The notes under the pieces were generated by a model that saw only the letters and a list, made by a program, of their open reading frames with translations, ran no database searches and was not told where the DNA came from. A program made the translations under genes and the position numbers. Of a stretch of DNA of 6,561 nt, positions 5,522 to 6,561 are shown one piece after another (the stretch's first letter is position 1; every line of letters starts with the position of its first letter). Source of the stretch: a bacterium UBA7470 (lineage in GTDB: Bacteria; Pseudomonadota; Gammaproteobacteria; Burkholderiales; Burkholderiaceae_C); NCBI GenBank assembly GCA_002479815.1, contig DLPA01000081.1, positions 1 through 6,561 on the forward strand, read 5' to 3'.

Positions 5522-6556
5522 ATGTTACGTCGAAAAAAACCTCGTTTGCTGCGTTCACCGCCCTCTCAAAGTCAAGAGGCATGGCGACCTTATTCCGAGT
5601 GGGTCAACGGGCATTTATGCGAGGGATTTGAGATCAGCAGTACACAAACAGGAACGCGGGTGCTGTTTGTGAGGGACGTCCTCTTATTCAAACGATGGTG
5701 GTATCACCCTGCTTATGACGAAGCACCGAATACCGATGAGTTTCAGGTTGGAATACGGGATTTTCTAGACGGAAAATCGCAGCACAGTATTTTGTTGGAT
5801 TTGGGTGCGGAGGCGTTTGAGCATTTGCTGGACGTGTGTCAGGCAAAGCATCCCGATGTCAAAGCGGTCAATATTCGTGTCGGCGATGACGGAAAAGTGG
5901 AGAGAAACCAAGGCAATTGTGGCGTAAGTGGACTGCGCTTTCAGTGGTGGCCGCAGTGGATGGAGCGGCTCAATGATCGTTTTGCAGATTGGCAAGGGTC
6001 ATGCCATGCTTGTTGGGGCTTGCTTGTGGTGGTGCTATTCGCCACGCTCGTGTCCTTAAGTTCATCCTTGACATGGTGGTGGCATGGCCGCGTGCTCAAG
6101 GATTTGCAAGCGCACACCGCACAAGTGCTTATTCACGATCTATCTGTGAGCCAGCGCAGTGTCGGTGGGGGGCACAAGAAACCACCCACAGAGGTGACTT
6201 ACGTTTTCACGCCTGTCATCCATTTGGAACTTGAGTCTTCAAAAACTGTGCTGATGCACCGCCTCAACGCATGGCCGACTTTGGAGTCCCGTACACAGGC
6301 GCAGCAGTGGATGCAAACGCATCATCCCCTCGGTCAACGCCTCACGATTTGGACTTTGCCAACCGAGGTCACTGCTGACACGGTGTTTGTGCTTTCTCCC
6401 GACAAAACGCCTGACTTTTGGAGGCTACTGGGGGAGGCCGTCATCCAATTCTTATTGATGGGCTTCATTTATTTGCCTTTATTGGTACTGGCATTGCTCA
6501 TCGCGGGCGTTTTGATGTTTGCTGTCGCTTCAAAAATCGGCAAGCGATTCGCCTAG
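5522..6556 (+). CDS. Two-pass membrane protein with DUF3592-like domain and unknown N-terminal domain
   Basis: A 344-residue protein of unknown function. A basic N-terminus (RRKKPRLLR) leads into a soluble domain of about 150 residues that I do not recognise, rich in Trp and acidic residues. A first membrane segment follows at about 164-186, then an extracytoplasmic stretch at about 190-305, a second longer hydrophobic segment at about 307-336, and a basic tail (SKIGKRFA). The layout between the two helices, with a Trp-Pro-Thr turn, a Gln/Ala helix, HPLGQRLTIW and a closing VFVLSP, resembles DUF3592 domains, where a Y/HPxGxxVxVxY strand is typical. That match is inferred by eye. The frame is open to a GTG at 5516; the ATG at 5522 is preferred, but neither has a good Shine-Dalgarno. 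It is divergent from the Cys-rich peptide gene, and the stop lies five bases from the window edge. Confidence 0.85.
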   Translation: MLRRKKPRLLRSPPSQSQEAWRPYSEWVNGHLCEGFEISSTQTGTRVLFVRDVLLFKRWWYHPAYDEAPNTDEFQVGIRDFLDGKSQHSILLDLGAEAFEHLLDVCQAKHPDVKAVNIRVGDDGKVERNQGNCGVSGLRFQWWPQWMERLNDRFADWQGSCHACWGLLVVVLFATLVSLSSSLTWWWHGRVLKDLQAHTAQVLIHDLSVSQRSVGGGHKKPPTEVTYVFTPVIHLELESSKTVLMHRLNAWPTLESRTQAQQWMQTHHPLGQRLTIWTLPTEVTADTVFVLSPDKTPDFWRLLGEAVIQFLLMGFIYLPLLVLALLIAGVLMFAVASKIGKRFA

Positions 6557-6561
6557 GGTAT

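Noticed and set aside
5382..5582. N-terminal extension of the small Cys-rich peptide up to 5582
   Set aside because: It overlaps the divergent gene start, would bury the signal peptide internally, and ignores the GAGGAG Shine-Dalgarno at 5391-5396.

Overview
The window looks like a chromosomal segment of a betaproteobacterium, most likely order Burkholderiales and possibly family Comamonadaceae. This rests on the GC-rich coding style, a UvrD helicase with the long acidic insert and Ala/Ser/Pro-rich linker I associate with that group, and AT-rich intergenic stretches with short repeat cores. The assignment is inference; there is no rRNA or other marker gene here.

Layout. Positions 1-900 (minus) encode an NAD(P)-dependent dehydrogenase of the 3-hydroxyisobutyrate dehydrogenase / tartronate semialdehyde reductase family. 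Positions 901-1288 are a gene-free, very AT-rich spacer. It contains a 230-bp element bounded by 35-bp inverted repeats (31/35 matches), which resembles a MITE. Positions 1289-2266 (minus) are guaC, a GMP reductase of the short, Firmicutes-like type. Divergent from it, 2521-5079 (plus) is uvrD, the SF1 helicase of nucleotide excision and mismatch repair. The guaC-uvrD spacer holds a strong-looking intrinsic terminator on the minus strand that has no visible gene upstream of it.

A symmetric bidirectional terminator at 5131-5163 separates uvrD from a convergent small gene, 5196-5381 (minus). That gene encodes a 61-residue exported peptide with six cysteines in a mirror-symmetric pattern. Divergent from it, 5522-6556 (plus) encodes a two-pass inner-membrane protein with a DUF3592-like extracytoplasmic domain and an unrecognised N-terminal domain.

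The genes do not form one operon. Orientation alternates and each gene appears to be its own transcription unit, so this is mostly housekeeping chromosome. guaC acts in purine salvage and uvrD in DNA repair. The least explained items are the cysteine-mirror peptide, the inverted-repeat element and the orphan terminator. I see no CRISPR array, no tRNA or rRNA, no transposase and no defence system.
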